DNA of 64,000 nucleotides from Cytospora piceicola (lineage: Eukaryota; Ascomycota; Sordariomycetes; Diaporthales; Cytosporaceae): contig JALQBC010000014.1 in the NCBI GenBank assembly GCA_023375675.1, positions 372,001 to 436,000 of the forward strand, read 5' to 3'. The notes beneath the pieces are model-generated. The model saw only the letters and a program-made list of their open reading frames with translations, had not been told where the DNA came from and made no database searches. The position numbers and the translations under genes are program-made. Of the stretch, positions 1 through 11,171 are shown in pieces (the stretch's first letter is position 1; each line of letters begins with the position of its first letter).

Positions 1-1370
1 CCTCAGGGATGGAGGAGAGCACACCAACAAGCGCATCAATCTGGTTGGCAACAGCATTGTCGCCTGTCTGGCCGTACATGTATGCGTTGCTCAACACGAG
101 CAGGGTGGACGGGACGCCCTCCTTGAGTCGAAGGCTGAGCCAGGTCTGCAGATCCTCGCGCAGCCGTGCGGGGGAAACGCCGTGCGACTTGATGCCACGG
201 CTTGCACATGCCACCTGCAGCTCGGCGACCGTCAGGCTTTCTACGCCCTCGTAGCTGATTGCGCGGTCGTCGCGCTTGATCTGTCGCATGCGATGCCTGA
301 TCTGGTACCGCAGCATCATGTCCGTGCCGAAGGTGTTGAGGTTCATGTACCTGCACATGGACACCAGTTGCGGCCGTGAAAGATTGTCCAGCGTAAGGTC
401 ATCCTTGAAGGCCTTGCAGACTTTGATGACGTCCTGCTCCGTGGGCTTTTCGCCTGTAGCCCGAACTTTCCGGAAGAAGTTGGCAAACTCTTCCTTTTGT
501 GCGGTCGCGACAGACAGGGGTAGTCCGGTCTCCCTGATTGACTGTCTCAAAAAGTCACTAACCTCCTTCCGTCCTGCGCGCAAAACCGTGGCCTTCTTGT
601 CCTTGGATTTCTGGTCCTCGTATGTGCTGGGAAGGAGGTTGGGGAACAGCTTCAACGCAATCGGCAGCAGGAACTCGGCAAATGGAATGATTACAAATGC
701 AGAGAATGGCACCAGACGTCCAAGATCCTGAACTGTCCTTTGCAGCTGCCTGTGTTCTCTTCGGGTGAGCTCGTATCCTGCAGCCATCCTGACGGCCAGC
801 CTCGTGCTGATCTTGACTTCGGTGGCCAGCAGCTTGGTTCCATCCCAGTAATGCTGGACCTCTTTCTTGACCCTTTGCCCAAGTGTCAGATTCTTGTCCT
901 TCTTGGTTCCCTTGGAGGCAGCAAATGCTTCCTTTCGCTCTGCGAGCTCGGTGTTTCCAGACTTGACATCCTCAGCCGCTGCCTTCTTCTCCTCGGCCTC
1001 CTTTGACTTGACAGCGGGTGTACCGGCAGTGGAGCTATCCTTGGAAGGTTTCTTGGCCTCTTCAGCATTGAAGCCAGGCGGCGGGCCAGATGGAGGACCG
1101 CTCCTGTTGGTTTCGGTAGTGACAGTGCGAATGGGTATGAGCAGAGCTAGGGCGGAATTTTGATTTTGGATGTGTCGCGCGTTGTGACCAAGGTAGAGGG
1201 AGCTCGCCCGTAGAGCAGATCTCGATATTGTGCGGCCTGTACATTGTATCGGTCAGCCTGGATTCCTTCTTATCCTAACCGCATATTTAGACTGTAGTCT
1301 CAAGCTTACCACCAGCAGCGAATGGGTTGGCAATAACGGCTCTGCGAGCCACACTGGCCGAAGCGCTCAT
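1..1370 (-). CDS. MDM38: LETM1/Mdm38-family mitochondrial inner-membrane protein (3' end cut by window)
   Basis: LETM1/Mdm38 proteins sit in the mitochondrial inner membrane, act in K+/H+ exchange and bind mitochondrial ribosomes. I read two exons, 1370-1310 and 1236-1, joined over a 73-nt GTAAGC...ACAG intron. This gives about 432 residues before the left edge, with no stop. The N-terminus (MSASASVARRAV) is basic and Ser/Ala-rich, as expected for a mitochondrial presequence. A Lys/Glu/Ala-rich stretch follows. Then comes the family signature: a membrane segment beginning LVPFSAFVIIPFAEFLLP, followed by FPNLLPSTYED and the ribosome-binding-like LETM1 domain with the MCRYMNLNTFGTDMMLRYQ and GVSPARLREDLQTWL motifs. 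The last C-terminal residues are outside the window. Family assignment is from motifs I recognise; which of the fungal paralogues (Mdm38 or Ylh47) it is cannot be told here. Confidence 0.93.
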
Positions 1371-2801
1371 GTTGTAGGCGCGTGCGTTGAGGGGATCAAC
1401 AAGACTGAAGCGTATGGCAATATTCAACTATACGTTGAAGGCTGCATGGGTAAGGGGGACAGAGAATAGTGTAGAGTAGTGCAGAATAGAGTAGATGAAA
1501 AGTGGCATATAAGATGGAAAAGGAGAATCGCAACTTGACGTGCAGTGTCAGTTCCAAACTGCAAGTGGCATTGGATTGTTGAGTGACATGATATGTGGGC
1601 CCTGTCGAGGTACCTTGAGCCGCCTTATGTAACCATCTCGGCACAGCATATCAGGCCAGTTTCAAGGCACACATATCAAACATTGACTTAGATATAGTCT
1701 GGACATGAACTTTTGGGGTTATAAGACAGCATAGAGCACAAAAATGGTCAGAATAGGCTGTAAACACAACGTACCGTCTGCTACTGTCTTCCTGCTTCCT
1801 GGTGCGGGCAGCCATAGTGACATGTGAAACGGCCGGTCAGAAGTCACCATGACCGGATCTGCGGACGACGTAAGTGGCCCGTGCTTCGGATGCTTCCAGA
1901 TCCTCGGGCAAAGGGTTTTTTTGACGGCTTCCGGTGTTAGTCATGTCAGCCGTCACTACGGAGTACGGGATTGGGCACGGCAGGAACTGATAGACCGATG
2001 CCACCGGTGCGTGCTCAACGTGTTCCGGTGTTTTCAGGCAGCCCCATCATGGTAACTGTTAACTGCAAACGTCGATGTAGAGGTTGTCGCTATCAGATCA
2101 TAACATGTTTCCTTTTCCTAGGGCATCCCTAGGAGGCGATGTACTCGAGGACCTTAGCGTGCCCCTGGATCTCTACAAATTCCACCATAGCCTGTTCATC
2201 CCGGATTGCAGTAGGTACGTGGCGAATTTTGATGAGCCTACTGTGGTAGGAGACACAAGCCAGAGAGTCGGCCACATATACGGAACATTGACGACATCAA
2301 GGCGCCAAAGCTCGATGAAGAAATATCAAGTCGCCCTTCGGCTCCTCCACAATCTTGAAATGGCCAACGGTGCAGTCAATTCATGATTTCAGTTGGTGAC
2401 TTCTAAAATGAACCGAACATCAAATACTCTGTCCTTCCCGCTGCCTTGATTGGAAGACGGGCTGGAACATTGTAAGGAGGCTCTACGGAAAGCAGTGCTG
2501 ATGTATGTACAATCAGCGAAGGCCATCCTGGAGGTTTCCCAAACACCGAGTCGTTTAACCAAGCCCGTATTACCCGGGACCGAGGGGACGGGCACCTGGG
2601 TGAGGCTATTTTTCTTCAGTGAGCCCGAGACCTCCGCGCTGCCAACGCAGCATCTTAACCATGGGCTGTTGACTGCCTAGGTCTTTGATGATGCGATATG
2701 CTGGAGCCACGTAGCATTCGAACGTGCTCTTCACTTCTAGTACGATTGTGACAGTACTTACTGTACTCGCATATACCTAGGTAGTCGAAGGGACGTTCAG
2801 T

Positions 2802-2839
2802 TTAGCAGCTGGTGGCAGCAGCTGGTGACCAGCTGCTAA
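2802..2839. repeat. Three copies of AGCAGCTGGT, two direct and one inverted
   Basis: TTAGCAGCTGGT at 2802-2813 is repeated as AGCAGCTGGT at 2817-2826. It is then exactly inverted as ACCAGCTGCTAA at 2828-2839. The outer pair is a perfect 12-bp inverted repeat, and the inner pair a 10-bp one with a single central base. Each copy contains the E-box-like palindrome CAGCTG. Confidence 0.85.
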
Positions 2840-3355
2840 CGGGTGCTCGATAGCCAACTCCTCAACAAACCGGCCTGAATTTCACGTGGTACATGACCTC
2901 ATTGGCCTGACGAGTGCTTGGCGTAAAGACACTGACTAACTTGAACTCTGGGGCGTTCTGACCGGAGTGAGATAAGGAGGTACCTCAATTTGAACCCCCA
3001 GAAGATTCGCAATCCGACGCAGCGCCACGCCTAGGCCCAGGGTTCCCCGCGACGTTTCTACAGCAGGTGTGTATAATGGTCTCCGGAGTCCGGAGTCCAT
3101 TTAGATTTTGGCTCCGCGGCTGATTGATTGCCTGATAATCCTTGGACTGCCCTCTTCCAAGGTTCCCTAGTTCTCCAACTGAATCGCATTTTCCTCAACG
3201 CAATAACTTGCTATTATTCTAGTATTGTGTCCATCATCTCGTCGCCATGGATATTTCTTGAATTCACCGACATATCCAGGTTGTTTCGCCTGATCCCATT
3301 GGGATCGCCTTGTCCTTCCCCGCATCGCTGGGAACCTCGCAATCCTGCGGTTACT

Positions 3356-3385
3356 ATCGCATCGCATCGCATCGCATCGCATCGC
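3356..3385. repeat. (ATCGC)6 pentanucleotide repeat
   Basis: Six perfect tandem ATCGC units lie about 110-140 nt upstream of the ADK2 start codon, in its promoter or leader. Confidence 0.9.
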
Positions 3386-3492
3386 AGTGCAGTACGCCGT
3401 CGCCAGCACAGTACCCCCGGCTGAAAACCCCGGGCAAGGTCAAGGCAAGCATTGCTTAATAACCGCCAGCATTCAAACATTCGTATCATAAC

Positions 3493-4356
3493 ATGAGATT
3501 AAGGCGGGCGGCTCGCGTCATCCTAGTTGGCGCACCTGGCGTGGGAAAGGGAACTCATTCCGAGAGGCTCCTACACCGGTTCCCACAGATACAATGCATC
3601 AGCTCCGGTGACCTACTTCGCAATAATGTCAAGAATAGGACTGCGCTCGGTAAGCCTCCCCTACAAACTACCACGGCGGCCCGCTATCGCATAGTCGCTA
3701 AATAAATACCGCTTGCAGGCATACAAGTCGAGAGCACGCTCAAAGCTGGCAACCTCGTTTCCGACAGCATTATCCTGCGGGTAATCAGTAACGAGTTTCA
3801 CAAGCGAGGGTGGCTGGGTCAGCCCCCAGTAATGACGCTGAACTCGTCGGCTATCAACCCCGAGGCGGAGGCGTATAATACTGAGAACGAAATGGCCGCG
3901 TTCATGTCCGCAATGCCGAAGAACACTCATGCACCTTCTGACGACCCATCGGCCTCTTTCCTTCTCGACGGCTTCCCGAGAACAGCGTTACAAGCCAACA
4001 AGCTCGACGATCTAGTCCCTATCAACCTAGCGGTGTCGATTTCCACTCCATTCGAGGTCCTTCTTGATCGCATCACCGGGCGGTGGGTCCACGAGCCCTC
4101 CGGGAGGGTCTACAACACGACGTTCAACGCGCCGAAAGTTCCTGGTCAGGATGATATTACTGGCGAGCCGCTGGTGAAGAGGGTTGATGATGACGAAGAG
4201 ACGTACCGGACACGGTTCAAGAAGTTCCAGGAGACAAGTGAGCCTTTGCTGGAGCACTACGCTCGCAAAGGTGTGCTGTGGGAGATTCAAGGTACCAGCA
4301 GTGATGAGATCAGCCCGAAGCTGTTCAGGGAGTTTGAGAAGCGGTTCTGCGAGTAA
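3493..4356 (+). CDS. ADK2: Adenylate kinase family, mitochondrial GTP:AMP phosphotransferase-like
   Basis: Transfers phosphate from a nucleoside triphosphate to AMP; the Adk2/AK3 type works in the mitochondrial matrix. Exons are 3493-3649 and 3719-4356 (intron 69 nt, GTAAGC...TGCAG), encoding 264 residues. The P-loop GAPGVGKGT is at residues 13-21, preceded by a short basic N-terminus (MRLRRAAR). The NMP-binding part (SSGDLLRNNV), the FLLDGFPRT motif and the LID start TGRWVHEPSGRVYN with a following DDITGEPLVKR are all present. The LID has no CxxC zinc pair, as in other eukaryotic long-form kinases. About 35 extra residues, rich in Ser, Asn and Glu, separate the NMP-binding part from DGFPRT. 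Assignment to the family is firm; Adk2 rather than Adk1 is inferred from the LID wording and basic N-terminus. Confidence 0.92.
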
Positions 4357-5760
4357 GCCTGTCTGCGTATGAGCTCGGTGTACGATGTTTCGGTTTGGGG
4401 TTTTTGATTTACACTGGTAACTATCGGTCATTTTCGGAGACGGTAGTGATTGAATTCAAGGGTGTTGACCCGACTCCTGCAGCAGTTTCGCAGGGCAATA
4501 GCGCTCCTTTGCCAGGTCTTTGTTAGCCCTCGGGGAAGATGGTATATCCACTGAACCTCGCTTGTCTGGGAGCCCTTTCCGCTTGAGAGCATGGTGTTTT
4601 TCTGGAATTGATAATTTGAATGGCCTTCCACCGAGTCCCTATCTCAAATTTGACTTATGTCATAAGTGATCAGTGATCTAGGATATGAAATGCTGGGACA
4701 TGGCATACCAGTAGATATCAATAGGGTCATGCTTGCTGCAATGCATGTCACATATCGTACATAATGGCTGCATGGCACTGGTACATGTCTAGAACAAGTC
4801 AAGACTTGTTTCACAGCATCCCAAGAAATGAGAGATGTCTCAACTGTTTTTGCCAGAGATGTAACTGCCTACAGATGTCACCTTGCCCTGCCATCCCTTC
4901 ATATGGTCAACTACAACTTACACCAGGCAAGGGTTACTCAGGTCTGCAGTTGTAAAGGTGTCCTGGGGACCTCTACGTACCTACCTAAATAGGTATATAT
5001 TTTTCATATTGGACACGTCGAGTAGGTATATGCCGGAGTATTAAGATCCTAAGTTCCTAGAGGCTTGTAGCTCTGGGCTGCACACAAGGTTACAGGTACC
5101 GCCCTATCGATAAGTGATAGCCCAGATCAGCCCCGTAAAAATTTTGGTCGGGAAAAAGGGCCAGAGTCAGAGCCAACAGCATATCAGCTTGGCTGCTTCG
5201 GCTGCGGGCATGGAAAGAGTTTTTTTTATTGCGCTGCCTGGGCGGTTTATTAGCGGCATGGCAGCCGGCACTACATACCCGATAGGCTATCGCCCTCTTA
5301 CAACTTAGAAGCTTAACCGGGGCGCCTTTACCTGGACTAAGACTCGACCCCAACAACCAGGTTCCTGTCAGTGACTACCTTACACGATACCACCAGAACG
5401 CCGTTCGTCTCCAATCTCAACTCGACAGTGAGACAAAGTGATTGTCGACTCTCTCCATCCGCTTGTCGTCTGTCTGGCTTTGTTCTTGCTTCTTTAGTGA
5501 GAGCCTACTCACAGTGAGTTCTTAACACCTTCTCACCACCTCTAGGAGCAGCCTATGAATCATCCGTTCACGATTCATGTACAATGGCCTTGCTGCCTCT
5601 GATGCAAGCTTCAGAGGTGGAATAATGATAGCTTGCATTATAGAAAAGCACTCATTGCACTCCTGCCGCAAGTGTCTTAACTATAAAATAGTACCATGGG
5701 CTAATTTGGAGACATCGCAGTTCTGAAACCGTCACTCCAGAAATTTTTTTGGAGATCGTC
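4357..5760. other. Intergenic region and ADE4 promoter/leader
   Basis: 1.4 kb without a supported gene: the ADK2 3' end, then the ADE4 promoter. From about 5380 the plus strand becomes pyrimidine-rich, as in fungal transcription starts. A probable 5'-UTR intron follows (listed separately). Short TACCTACCTAAATAGGTA-like stretches lie near 4977-5000. Confidence 0.55.
5514..5720 (+). other. Probable 5'-UTR intron of ADE4
   Basis: A good donor GTGAGT at 5514 follows the pyrimidine-rich leader. A GCTAAT branch-like site near 5700 and an ATCGCAG acceptor ending at 5720 close a 207-nt intron, 40 nt before the ADE4 ATG. The segment contains upstream ATGs, including an ATG-GGC-TAA minimal uORF at 5696-5704, that splicing would remove. 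Inference from signals only. Confidence 0.4.
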
Positions 5761-7695
5761 ATGTGTGGTATTATTGGCCTCATTCAAGGCCACTGGGACG
5801 ACCAGTCAGGCCAGAATGTTGCGGCACAGGACCTGCATGAGGCACTCTACTATCTGCAGCACAGAGGTCAAGATGCTGCTGGTATAGCAACATGCAGTTC
5901 GGGCGGTCGCATGTACTACTCCCTCTATCTATGTAGAGATGATTATGAGGTCGCTAATATGGTCCTTATAGCTACCAGTGCAAGGGTAACGGAATGGCTG
6001 CCCATGTCTTCAAGAACGGAGAACGAATCTCAGACCTGCCTGGCTACATGGGAATCGGACACCTGAGATACCCTACTGCTGGAACAAGTACATATGCTGC
6101 TGGCCAACTGTCACCAACGGCGATGATTTGAGACTGACTGTTTACTGCAGACGCCAGTGCTGAGGCCCAACCTTTCTACGTCAACAGCCCCTACGGCATC
6201 TGCTTTGCTCACAATGGCAACCTGGTTAACGCACCAGAATTGAGGGAATTCCTTGACAAGGAGGCTCACCGGCACATCAGCAAGTCTCCGACTTCCTTTC
6301 ACCCGTCTTTCCCAGAACCTATATGCCCCGTCTATCTCTACAAAACCACCAGAACCAAACCGACTAACAGACCGAAAGACACCGACAGCGACAGCGAGCT
6401 CATGCTCAACATGTTCGCCAACGAGCTCAACGAAACTGGAAAGGCTCGTGTCAACGAGGAGGACATCTTCTCAGCTCTTACCCGGATGTACAAGCGTTGT
6501 GATGGAGGATACGCCTGCGTCGCCATGGTTGCTGGATACGGCATCTTTGGATTCCGCGACCCTAACGGAATCCGCCCATTGTCCCTTGGATCCCGACCCT
6601 CTGCCGACAAGGAGGGTGCCACGGACTACATGTTCGCCTCGGAGTCCGTTGCGCTCAAGCAATTGGGATACAGCAACATCCACGACGTTAAGCCCGGTCA
6701 GGCCGTCTTCATCAGGAAGGGCGCCGAGCCCGTTTACCGCCAGGTCGAGGAGATGAAGTCATACAGCCCAGACATCTTCGAGTACGTGTACTTTGCTAGA
6801 CCTGACAGTGTCATCGACGGCATTTCCGTGAACGGTGCCAGACAGCAGATGGGCTACAGACTGGCAGACAAGATCCTGCAGACACTCGGAGAGGAAGCCG
6901 TGAAGGAGATCGACGTGGTCATCCCCATTCCAGAGACGTCCAACACATCCGCCGCAACGGCCGCCGAGCGCCTGCAGAAGCCCTTCTCGATGGGTTTCGT
7001 TAAGAACAGATACGTGTTCCGGACGTTCATCATGCCAGGCCAGCAGGCGAGGCAGAAGAGTGTGCGCCGCAAGCTGAGCGCGATGGATTCAGAGTTCCAG
7101 GGCCGCTGTGTGCTGCTGATCGATGACAGTATTGTGCGCGGTACGACTAGCAGGGAGATCGTGTCGATGGCTCGAGAGGCCGGCGCACGCAAGGTCATTT
7201 TCGCGAGTTGTGCGCCTCCTATCACGCATCCTCACATCTAGTAAGTTTCCCTCCCGGAGCCATCCGACAGATTGTCGTTGAAGAATCCTTGCCTTGCTAA
7301 CTGCCAAATCTAGCGGCATTGATCTCGCCTCCCCCACCGAACTCGTCGCCCACGAGCGTGACCGTTTCGAGATCGCAAAGCACATCGGCGCTGAGGAAGT
7401 CATCTACCAGGACCTGGGCGACCTCAAGGCTTGCTGCGCGGAACTCTCGCCCCGTGCGACCCAGGACTTTGAGGTCGGTGTCTTCTGCGGAAAGTACATC
7501 ACTCCCGTGCCCGAGGGCTACTTTGAGCACCTGGACGAGCTCAGGGGCAAGGCGCGGACCAGCGCACCCTCGGCTGGCTCTACGCAAATCGCCAATGGCG
7601 GCGCATTGGCTGGAAAGACGGTGGTGAACGGAGGGTTGTTTGACAGGGAGGACATCAGTCTTCACAATGTCGCCAATGATTCTGTTAGGCATTAG
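5761..7695 (+). CDS. ADE4: Amidophosphoribosyltransferase (first step of purine synthesis)
   Basis: Makes 5-phosphoribosylamine from PRPP and glutamine, the committed step of IMP synthesis in the cytosol. Exons: 5761-5912, 5972-6087, 6151-6279, 6379-7240, 7314-7695; 546 residues. The start is fixed by MCGIIGL: Cys2 is the N-terminal nucleophile of the class II glutamine amidotransferase domain, so the in-frame codons upstream are not used. [19 protein letters not shown] and FAHNGNL mark the glutaminase half. [17 protein letters not shown] around residues 375-391 is the PRPP-binding loop. The third intron (6280-6378) is a GC-AG intron with GCAAGT donor and ACTAAC branch site. It is 99 nt and stop-free, so retention would insert 33 residues; conserved family sequence resumes exactly across the splice. 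The first donor (GTACTA) is unusual but restores the conserved reading. Confidence 0.96.
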
Positions 7696-8795
7696 TATTG
7701 ACTTTGTACATGGCGAGGGACGGAGAGGGCCGGCCCACTAGAACGCTATCAGTGGGATGGTGCCTAGAAGAGATGGAAGGAGGTGTTTAGATGGTAGATC
7801 ATGACTGGAGTTCTCTTGATTTCTTGCATTGCATGGGACGGTGCTCTCTTCTTCAGGGAAGAAAAAAAAAAGGTAGGGGGTCTCAGACAGGTGTTGATAT
7901 TCTGTTCTGAATAAAGTTTCATAGACAAGAAATGGAGGGACTTTGCATCGACCATAAAATTTCCGTGGATCCGTCTGCCCAGGTGTTCTTGCTGAATAAG
8001 GATAGACTGATACAGCAGTCTTCAGCTGCTCGTATTTATTGATGCTAGTTATGTTATGCAAGTCCAAGTATTCAAGACAAAAGCACGACAATGTTTTCGG
8101 GCTGTGTTGCGGCGTACGCACTCCAGTGGGCCGGCACGGCTGCGGAGCTTGGACTTAGCGCACCCAGGGGCTGGGGCATCACTATTCTTGGACTCGGCCA
8201 GGCGGCCGGGGCAACTCGACCGCGGGAGCGTTTGCGGGTCACAACCTTCTAAGCGACACCCGCAGCAGTCGTGGACCTCCTTCCCCTCCTCCACTGAATG
8301 CCTGCCAAGTAAACCCAACATGCGGCCGTGGAGCGTGGCCTCGTCTCGATTCTCCATCAGGATCATTATCACTTGCTATTATCTTTATTCCCACCTGCTT
8401 TTAGGATTTTCCGGTCTAAATGCTGTCGGTACTGGTTGGCTTTGAAATTTACGCTTGACCTTGATTTCACTCACTTACTTACTCCTTTATGCATCCTAAC
8501 GTCTTATCACCCTCGGAACTGGACGTCAGCTCAGGTCACGCCACCTGCTGTTGTGCTCTCAACTGTTGAAGACTATGGAATCACGAGATTTTTGAGGTTT
8601 CACGATCAACTGTTTTTTGATCCAGCTTATACATGGTCGGAGTTCACAGCGTCGTGGCGAATATCCGGGTTTTGGTCGGCACAGTGTATTCATTCTTATC
8701 TCCAACCTAGACAGGAGGGCGAAGGTATTGTGGTGGCCAAGCGGTATCATACCAAATCCTGGCCATAAACAGAGGGTTCAGCATTATTTGCCATT
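7696..8795. other. Intergenic region ADE4 to GH76-like gene
   Basis: 1.1 kb with no gene I can support. It holds the ADE4 3' UTR (A-rich tract near 7860) and, from about 8290, pyrimidine-rich sequence leading to the next gene. Overlapping short frames on both strands have no recognisable motif. Confidence 0.55.
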
Positions 8796-10724
8796 ATGCT
8801 ACTGCGGACCGCGTTGAGGTTCGTCCTCGTGGGCACAGTGGCTGGTAGGGCTACCAGCACCTCCCCTGCCCACCAACATGTCCTGGACGGCCATGTCGAC
8901 GAGTTTGATGACCTGCATTTTCCGAGCGCGGCTTATCTGGATATTCTTGAGCCTATGTTGCAAGTGCTCCACACCATGCAAGAAGAGCATTTCGCTCCGT
9001 GGCTGGGGACATGGCCCACTGCAATCGACTGGACAGCAGCCGTGATGGAGACGCACGTCTCCGGTGCCCTCAGCTCTATCTCGCGTGCCCTCGACCTCAT
9101 ACCCATGGACGGACACGTCGGCGACAGGAAGAAGGAGAACCTCGTCACCCTCTTCTTCAGTCAAGTCCTGAGCTACTACTTTGGCCAGGACCACTTCGCC
9201 ATCAGGAACGAGGCCTACGACGACATCCTCTGGGTCGTCCTCGGCTGGCTCGAGACCATCCAGTTCATCGACCTGCACACCAGCTTGAACTTCCAAGGTG
9301 CAGTGGAAGCCCCGGGCTTTACCAAGTGGCATGGTAACATCTGGACACCGGCATTTGCCCACCGGGCCAGGATATTTTGGAACCTGGCCAGGTCTGGCTG
9401 GGACTGGGAGCTCTGTGGTGGAGGCATGACCTGGAACCCAACGCTGGAGCCGTACAAGAACGCCATTACGAACGAGCTCTTCATATCGGCTTCGGCTTCC
9501 ATGTACCTATATTTCCCGGGCGATTGGAACCATTCGCCCTTCTTCAATGGACTCGACACCAGCGACCCTGAACATTTCGCCAGACCCAGCGGAAACGACG
9601 TCTTCAGGCCCCACGACCCTATTTTCCTGGACTTCGCCCAGGACGGATACCAATGGCTGACTGACTCAGGGATGATGAACGACCGCGGCCTGTACACGGA
9701 CGGGTTTCATGTGTCGGGCTATAATGACCCCCATAACGCCAACAAAAAGTGCGATGTGCGCAATGAGCAGGTGTACACCTATAACCAGGGTGTAATCCTG
9801 ACAGGCCAGATCAACTTGTGGAAGATCACGGGGAACTACTCGTACGTCAAAGACGGCCATCGCCTCATTCGCAATGTCATCAAGGCAACAGGATGGGATA
9901 TCAAGCACCAACGGCCCATGGAACACGGCAATCTGCAGAAGAGCGACGACAGCCATGTGTACAATGAGGCGTGGGACGGTGACAAGCTACCGCCGTGGCA
10001 CGGTCTAGGCCGCGCAGGCGTCATGGAAGAGGCTTGTGACAGCAAGGGGGCGTGCTCGCAAGACAGCCAGACATTCAAGGGCATATTCTTCCACCACCTG
10101 ACGACTTTCTGCACCGCGTCGGTCTCCCTTGACGAGTTCATGACCATAACCAGCAACACGCGAGGCCAGCTGCGCTCCCACGTGGAGAAGTGTGGGTCAT
10201 ATGCACATTGGCTCAAGCACAACGTCAGAGCCATGATGAGGACGAGGGATGATAATGGTCGGGTCGGGATGTGGTGGACAGCAGGGCTGTTGGGTCTAGA
10301 GAGGACCATGCCATCGCAGGACGATTATGAGGATCCGAATGCGGTCGATTATAGGAACGACGGAGTCCCTGACGATCCGATGTGGAGGCGCACGCCGACC
10401 GGTGTGACGCCACCGCATATACCTCAGATTCCCCTGCCCGAGCCTGCTGAGCTGGATGGCGGTATCGATGAGGATATATCACGACAGCCCAGACTGGGAG
10501 AGGAAGGCGGCGACGATCAGTATGTAGAAGATGAAGATGATAGTAGCGATAGGGATAGTAGCACGGTCCGAAAGGACCTCAATGACCGGGGACGCGGCCG
10601 GACCGTCGAGACCCAGGGCAGTGGGCTGGCTCTACTCAGGGCGTTCTGGGAGATCTCGACGCGGAGCCGGTCTAGCAGGGCGAGTGAGGGACCCTGGCAG
10701 CCGGGTGGTACTGATGAGTTATGA
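8796..10724 (+). CDS. Secreted glycoside hydrolase family 76-like protein
   Basis: GH76 enzymes cleave alpha-1,6-mannan; the fungal Dfg5/Dcw1 members help attach GPI proteins to the wall. This is a single 642-residue exon. The N-terminus (MLLRTALRFVLVGTVAGRATS) is a likely signal peptide. An adjacent Asp pair (D142-D143, in AYDDILW) matches the family's catalytic double Asp. The CGGGMTWNP motif near residue 207 followed by YKNAITNELF is the characteristic second block. NEQVYTYNQGV and a Trp-rich C-terminal half (MWWTAGLLG) complete the barrel. After about residue 540 the chain becomes acidic and disordered, and it ends without a clear GPI signal, so a secreted rather than wall-anchored enzyme is likely. 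The exact substrate is not visible. Downstream ERD2 is convergent. Confidence 0.85.
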   Translation: MLLRTALRFVLVGTVAGRATSTSPAHQHVLDGHVDEFDDLHFPSAAYLDILEPMLQVLHTMQEEHFAPWLGTWPTAIDWTAAVMETHVSGALSSISRALDLIPMDGHVGDRKKENLVTLFFSQVLSYYFGQDHFAIRNEAYDDILWVVLGWLETIQFIDLHTSLNFQGAVEAPGFTKWHGNIWTPAFAHRARIFWNLARSGWDWELCGGGMTWNPTLEPYKNAITNELFISASASMYLYFPGDWNHSPFFNGLDTSDPEHFARPSGNDVFRPHDPIFLDFAQDGYQWLTDSGMMNDRGLYTDGFHVSGYNDPHNANKKCDVRNEQVYTYNQGVILTGQINLWKITGNYSYVKDGHRLIRNVIKATGWDIKHQRPMEHGNLQKSDDSHVYNEAWDGDKLPPWHGLGRAGVMEEACDSKGACSQDSQTFKGIFFHHLTTFCTASVSLDEFMTITSNTRGQLRSHVEKCGSYAHWLKHNVRAMMRTRDDNGRVGMWWTAGLLGLERTMPSQDDYEDPNAVDYRNDGVPDDPMWRRTPTGVTPPHIPQIPLPEPAELDGGIDEDISRQPRLGEEGGDDQYVEDEDDSSDRDSSTVRKDLNDRGRGRTVETQGSGLALLRAFWEISTRSRSSRASEGPWQPGGTDEL

Positions 10725-11171
10725 AATATTCATGAAGACAAATGGAACTAGATATGAAATCAAGGCTTACGACCATCGAAATGCTAGACTGGCATGCCTC
10801 TTTCGCTGGATAAGATTACAAGATCACTGACATGACGATTTTGCCATCACTGAGGATTCATAAGTTATTTTTGCAACATGGGCGGGTTTCAAGACCGGCA
10901 CGCAAACATGAGAGACAAAATGAATTCGTTCATGATTCCCATAGTGATTTAACACCAAGCTGGCCTCGATCGTTCACACACGTGGTTGGTCCGTGTTTGT
11001 CCTCCAAGATGCTCAGCAAAAAACCCGTTTCCATTCCGTACATGTGAAGGATGGTCTCTCGCCCGTCCCAGATGTAACGCCCAAGCCCAATGATAAGTGG
11101 CAAAGCCTCTACCGTCGTCGCCAACTTCGACACACTACCCAGAAGCACGCTCCGCCTGTTCGAAAAGGTAC
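10725..11171. other. Convergent 3' intergenic region
   Basis: 447 nt between the 3' ends of the GH76-like gene and ERD2; only UTR sequence is expected. Nothing else seen. Confidence 0.6.

Larger units (their letters stand above)
1371..3492. other. Intergenic region between divergent MDM38 and ADK2
   Basis: About 2.1 kb with no supported gene. It must hold the promoter of MDM38 (reading left) and of ADK2 (reading right). An ATTGG at 1570-1574 gives a CCAAT box about 200 nt upstream of the MDM38 start. It also holds a cluster of AGCAGCTGGT repeats at 2802-2839 and an ATCGC tandem repeat at 3356-3385. Open frames here (for example 2104-2386 on the plus strand) match nothing I recognise. Confidence 0.6.

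Noticed and set aside
2104..2386. 94-codon plus-strand frame in the MDM38-ADK2 spacer
   Set aside because: No recognisable motif or splice signals; likely chance.
2690..2745. Possible tRNA on the minus strand around a GTTCGAAT motif
   Set aside because: The loop resembles a T arm but its stem does not pair and no A box or acceptor stem is present.
5749..5760. Upstream in-frame start for ADE4
   Set aside because: The enzyme needs Cys2 exposed after Met removal, so translation must begin at 5761.
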